Origin: an uncultured Collinsella sp.
Lineage (GTDB): Bacteria > Actinomycetota > Coriobacteriia > Coriobacteriales > Coriobacteriaceae
Assembly (NCBI GenBank): GCA_900757265.1
Contig: CAAENW010000119.1
Location: 1-16,382, forward strand
DNA: 16,382 bases
Direction: 5' to 3'
Shown: positions 14,202-16,382 of the stretch, in pieces
Layout of the letters: each line of letters starts with the position of its first letter
How positions within the stretch are numbered: the stretch's first letter is position 1
Position numbers and translations under genes: made by a program
The notes under the pieces: model-generated
Databases searched by the model: none
What the model was told of the DNA's origin: nothing
What the model saw: the letters and a program-made list of their open reading frames with translations, nothing else

Positions 14202-15160
14202 GCAACGCCCGCTCGACGAAGTCCCATACGAATCAGACTGTCACACACCTGCGGGAACGTCATGTCATCGGTGTGGCGAATCTCATCCGGATACAGCGAT
14301 GTATCGGTCATGCCGGGAATCGTGTTGGTCTCGAGAATAACGGGGCCGTCCTCACTCACGATAAAATCGCTGCGCGAGATGCCCAGGCAACCGAGTGCCT
14401 TATGGGCAGCACAGGCGAACTCCTGAGCACGAGCGTAGTTCTCGGGCGAAATCTGCGCCGGAATGCGATGGATGTCCGTAGGGTCGACATACTTCACGTC
14501 CAGATCGTAGAACTCGCAGTCCTCGGGCTTGCGGATCTCAACGATCGGCAGGGCGCGCACGTCATCCTCGCCGTACACGCCGACGGTGATCTCGGTACCC
14601 TCGATGCACTTCTCGACCAGCACCTTGTCGCCGTACTCAAACGCCTTGGCGATTGCCGCGGGCAGCTCGGAGGGCTCATGGACCAGGGAAATGCCATAGC
14701 TGGAACCGTTTACGGCCGGCTTCACAAAGCAGCGCTCGCCACAAACCTCGACGATATGATCGATATCGACTTCATCGCCCACCTCGAGCGCGAGGCCGGG
14801 GGCAATGGGAACGCCCGCCTTGGCGTACAGGAGCTTCGAGACCTCTTTGTCGGCACCGCAGGCGCTTGCGAGCACGCCCGAGGCCGTGTAGGGGATACCC
14901 AAGGTCTCCATGGCACCCTGCATGGCACCATCCTCACCGCCGGCGCCGTGCATGGCGATAAACGCCACGTCGAAACCACCGGTCGCCATGGTTACCATAA
15001 AATCATCGGCAGCCGTGTCGAGCAGCTCCACCGAAGTGTAGCCGGCCTCCTTCAAGGCCGCCACGACGTTCTTTCCCGAATTGAGCGAAATCTCGCGCTC
15101 AGCGGAATGCCCGCCCGCCAAGACCGCTACGTGCATGTTCTCTAGGCTTTTACCCGGCAT
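14195..15160 (-). CDS. ddl: D-alanine--D-alanine ligase
   Basis: Ddl joins two D-alanines using ATP to make the terminal dipeptide of peptidoglycan precursors, in the cytosol. The 321-residue ATP-grasp protein shows the family residues. By alignment with E. coli DdlB these are Glu21 in SAEREISLNSG, HGAGGEDG at 71-78, the KPAVNGSSYGIS loop (147-158), Tyr218 in FYDLDVKY, Arg263 and Asp265, and Glu277 with Asn279 in LETNTIPG. A tyrosine at 218 fits a D-Ala-D-Ala rather than a D-Ala-D-Lac enzyme. The start at 15160 is supported by a GAGGAGGAG purine run 7 nt upstream; a start at Met9 has a weaker site. It is the first gene of a unit with the DinG-type helicase and is divergent from rlmN. Confidence 0.95.
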   Translation of the reverse strand: MPGKSLENMHVAVLAGGHSAEREISLNSGKNVVAALKEAGYTSVELLDTAADDFMVTMATGGFDVAFIAMHGAGGEDGAMQGAMETLGIPYTASGVLASACGADKEVSKLLYAKAGVPIAPGLALEVGDEVDIDHIVEVCGERCFVKPAVNGSSYGISLVHEPSELPAAIAKAFEYGDKVLVEKCIEGTEITVGVYGEDDVRALPIVEIRKPEDCEFYDLDVKYVDPTDIHRIPAQISPENYARAQEFACAAHKALGCLGISRSDFIVSEDGPVILETNTIPGMTDTSLYPDEIRHTDDMTFPQVCDSLIRMGLRRAGVAC

Positions 15161-15245
15161 GGGCAGACTCCTCCTCTATAATTTCTGCAGCTGATACCAT
15201 ATTGTAGCGATACCCTCTACGTTTCCCCAAAATCGAAAGGCTTCC
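15161..15245. promoter_or_regulatory. Divergent promoter region of ddl and rlmN
   Basis: In this 85-bp gap the minus strand carries TACAAT (complement of 15201-15206) as a candidate -10 box for ddl, giving a leader of about 34 nt. The plus strand carries a perfect TATAAT at 15177-15182, a candidate -10 box for rlmN. Its -35 region would fall inside the ddl start and is weak. If both are used, the two transcripts overlap at their 5' ends. The rlmN ribosome binding site AAAGG lies at about 15235-15239. Confidence 0.4.
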
Positions 15246-16298
15246 ATGAATCCCAGGACTAAATCTCAGGACATTCGCGACTTGAGCCAAAACGATATTC
15301 GCGAGCTTGTGGCCGAACTTGGCCAGCCCGCTTTCCGCGCAAAGCAGCTCATCGAATGGGTCTTTGAGAAGAACGTTTGTTCGTTTGACGATATGACCAA
15401 CCTTCCCAAGGCTTTCCGCGAGCAGCTTAAAGAGGCTTTTGCCTTTGACACGCCGACTGAACTCACCAAGCAGGTTTCTAAAGATGGTTCTCGCAAGTAT
15501 CTGCTCGAGTACCACGACGGCATTTCCGTCGAGACCGTCGGTATGCCCCGTCGTAACAAGCTTTCCGTCTGCGTTTCCACCCAGGCAGGCTGTGGCATGG
15601 GCTGCGCCTTTTGCGCTACCGGTCTCAACGGCCTCAAGCGCTCTCTGACCGCTCAAGAGATCGTCGACCAGGTACTTCATGTATCCAACGATTTTGGCGA
15701 GCGTGCCACGAGCGTTGTCTTCATGGGCCAGGGCGAGCCGTTTGCCAACTACGACGAGGTTCTCAAGGCACTGCGTATCCTCAACGACCCCGATGGCATC
15801 GGTATCGGCGCCCGTCACCTCACCGTCTCTACCAGCGGCGTTATTCCCGGTATTCGCAAATTTGCCGACATCCCCGAGCAGTTCACGCTTGCCGTTTCCC
15901 TGCACTCCGCCATCCAGTCGACGCGCAACAAGCTCATGCCCGGTGTTAAGAAGTACACGCTGCTCCGCCTTCACGAGGCGCTTCAGCTCTACACCGAAAA
16001 GACTGGCCGCCGCCCGACCTATGAATATGCCATGATCGAAGGCGTCAACGATACGAATCCCGAGATGCAGGCACTCTGCGACTTCTGCGAGGGAACGCTG
16101 TGCCACGTTAACCTGATTCAGCTTAACGACATCGAGGGCAGCCCGCTCAAGCCGTCGCCGATTCATAAGGTCGAGGATCTTCAGCGCCGCCTTGAGTCTC
16201 GTGGCATCGAGACCACGATCCGTAATTCTCGCGGCAATGATATTGATGCCGCCTGCGGTCAGCTGAAGCAACGTTTCAAGGTCCAGAAGAACGCATAG
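15246..16298 (+). CDS. rlmN: Dual-specificity 23S rRNA/tRNA adenine-C2 methyltransferase
   Basis: RlmN is a radical SAM enzyme that methylates C2 of A2503 in 23S rRNA and of A37 in some tRNAs. The 350-residue protein carries the CxxxCxxC cluster motif at Cys116, Cys120 and Cys123 (CGMGCAFC). Cys109 lies seven residues before it, as in E. coli RlmN, and the methyl-carrying cysteine is Cys337 in DIDAACGQL. The GQGEPFANYD segment (161-170) is the family form of the SAM-binding GGE region. The closely related Cfr is less likely, because length and motifs follow the housekeeping enzyme. It stands alone, divergent from ddl, with its own terminator. Confidence 0.95.
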   Translation: MNPRTKSQDIRDLSQNDIRELVAELGQPAFRAKQLIEWVFEKNVCSFDDMTNLPKAFREQLKEAFAFDTPTELTKQVSKDGSRKYLLEYHDGISVETVGMPRRNKLSVCVSTQAGCGMGCAFCATGLNGLKRSLTAQEIVDQVLHVSNDFGERATSVVFMGQGEPFANYDEVLKALRILNDPDGIGIGARHLTVSTSGVIPGIRKFADIPEQFTLAVSLHSAIQSTRNKLMPGVKKYTLLRLHEALQLYTEKTGRRPTYEYAMIEGVNDTNPEMQALCDFCEGTLCHVNLIQLNDIEGSPLKPSPIHKVEDLQRRLESRGIETTIRNSRGNDIDAACGQLKQRFKVQKNA

Positions 16299-16317
16299 GG
16301 GAGTCTGTACCCCATAA

Positions 16318-16333
16318 CGTTTCATGTGAAACA
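16318..16333. promoter_or_regulatory. parS-like palindrome
   Basis: The 14-base core GTTTCATGTGAAAC is a near-perfect palindrome. With one flanking base on each side it matches the bacterial parS consensus TGTTTCACGTGAAACA at 14 of 16 positions (first base C instead of T, eighth base T instead of C). It lies in the gap between rlmN and its terminator, where a ParB binding site would not disturb a gene. Whether ParB tolerates the central change is not known from the sequence. Confidence 0.45.
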
Positions 16334-16337
16334 TCCG

Positions 16338-16379
16338 ACAGTCCTGGTTGCAAATAATGCAACCAGGACTGTTTCATTT
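16338..16379 (+). terminator. Rho-independent terminator of rlmN
   Basis: A perfect 15-bp stem pairs 16338-16352 with 16358-16372 around the loop AATAA. The T-rich tail TTTCATTT follows on the plus strand. It lies about 40 nt after the rlmN stop codon. Confidence 0.88.
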
Positions 16380-16382
16380 ATA

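Noticed and set aside
14273..15145. A 290-codon open frame opposite ddl
   Set aside because: The ddl gene is complete with ATP-grasp motifs, so this frame is a shadow of its codon pattern.
16299..16314. Small GGGG...CCCC pairing just after the rlmN stop
   Set aside because: The stem is only four pairs, and the strong terminator lies 24 nt further on.
15150..16334. A 394-codon open frame opposite rlmN
   Set aside because: rlmN on the plus strand has every catalytic cysteine. The antisense frame has no family motif and no ribosome binding site.

Overview
The window looks like chromosomal DNA of a high-GC Gram-positive bacterium, most likely a gut Coriobacteriia member close to Collinsella. 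This is an inference from the GC-rich codon use, strong AAGGAG-type ribosome binding sites, a tandem pair of PafB/PafC-like WYL regulators (an actinobacterial trait), a sortase-anchored CnaB adhesin and the style of the housekeeping proteins. No database search was possible.

Layout from left to right. Positions 1-1562 hold purB (adenylosuccinate lyase, minus strand) with its terminator at 112-146. Positions 1563-1991 have no gene but are dense in structure: the purB promoter, two copies of a 36-bp hairpin repeat, two more perfect hairpins, and pieces copied from the 3' end of the adjacent tRNA-Gly in both orientations. A tRNA-Gly(CCC) gene follows at 1989-2063 (minus) with its own promoter and terminator. 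Positions 2361-5792 (plus) encode a large secreted adhesin with an N-terminal internal-thioester domain, six CnaB/SpaA-like isopeptide domains and a C-terminal LPATG sortase signal.

Positions 5858-9185 (minus) form a two-gene unit. One gene encodes a 1028-residue membrane protein with an M28 metallopeptidase-like fold whose metal and catalytic residues are mostly lost, and which is split by a roughly 620-residue acidic, disordered insertion. The other encodes a 72-residue single-span membrane protein with an acidic tail. Divergently, 9384-11310 (plus) encode two overlapping WYL-domain regulators of PafB/PafC type. Their 3' end overlaps by 4 bp the end of the convergent gene at 11307-14201 (minus), a DinG-family helicase fused to a DEDDh exonuclease and carrying a predicted iron-sulfur cysteine set. 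That gene overlaps the end of ddl (14195-15160, minus; D-alanine-D-alanine ligase). Divergent from ddl is rlmN (15246-16298, plus), followed by a parS-like palindrome and a strong terminator.

Taken together, the window combines housekeeping functions (purine synthesis, peptidoglycan precursor synthesis, rRNA/tRNA methylation), a probable DNA-damage block (PafBC-like regulators facing a DinG-type helicase) and two less ordinary loci: the thioester adhesin beside a tRNA with duplicated 3' fragments, and the pseudo-peptidase membrane protein. No complete mobile element, phage gene, CRISPR array or rRNA was seen.
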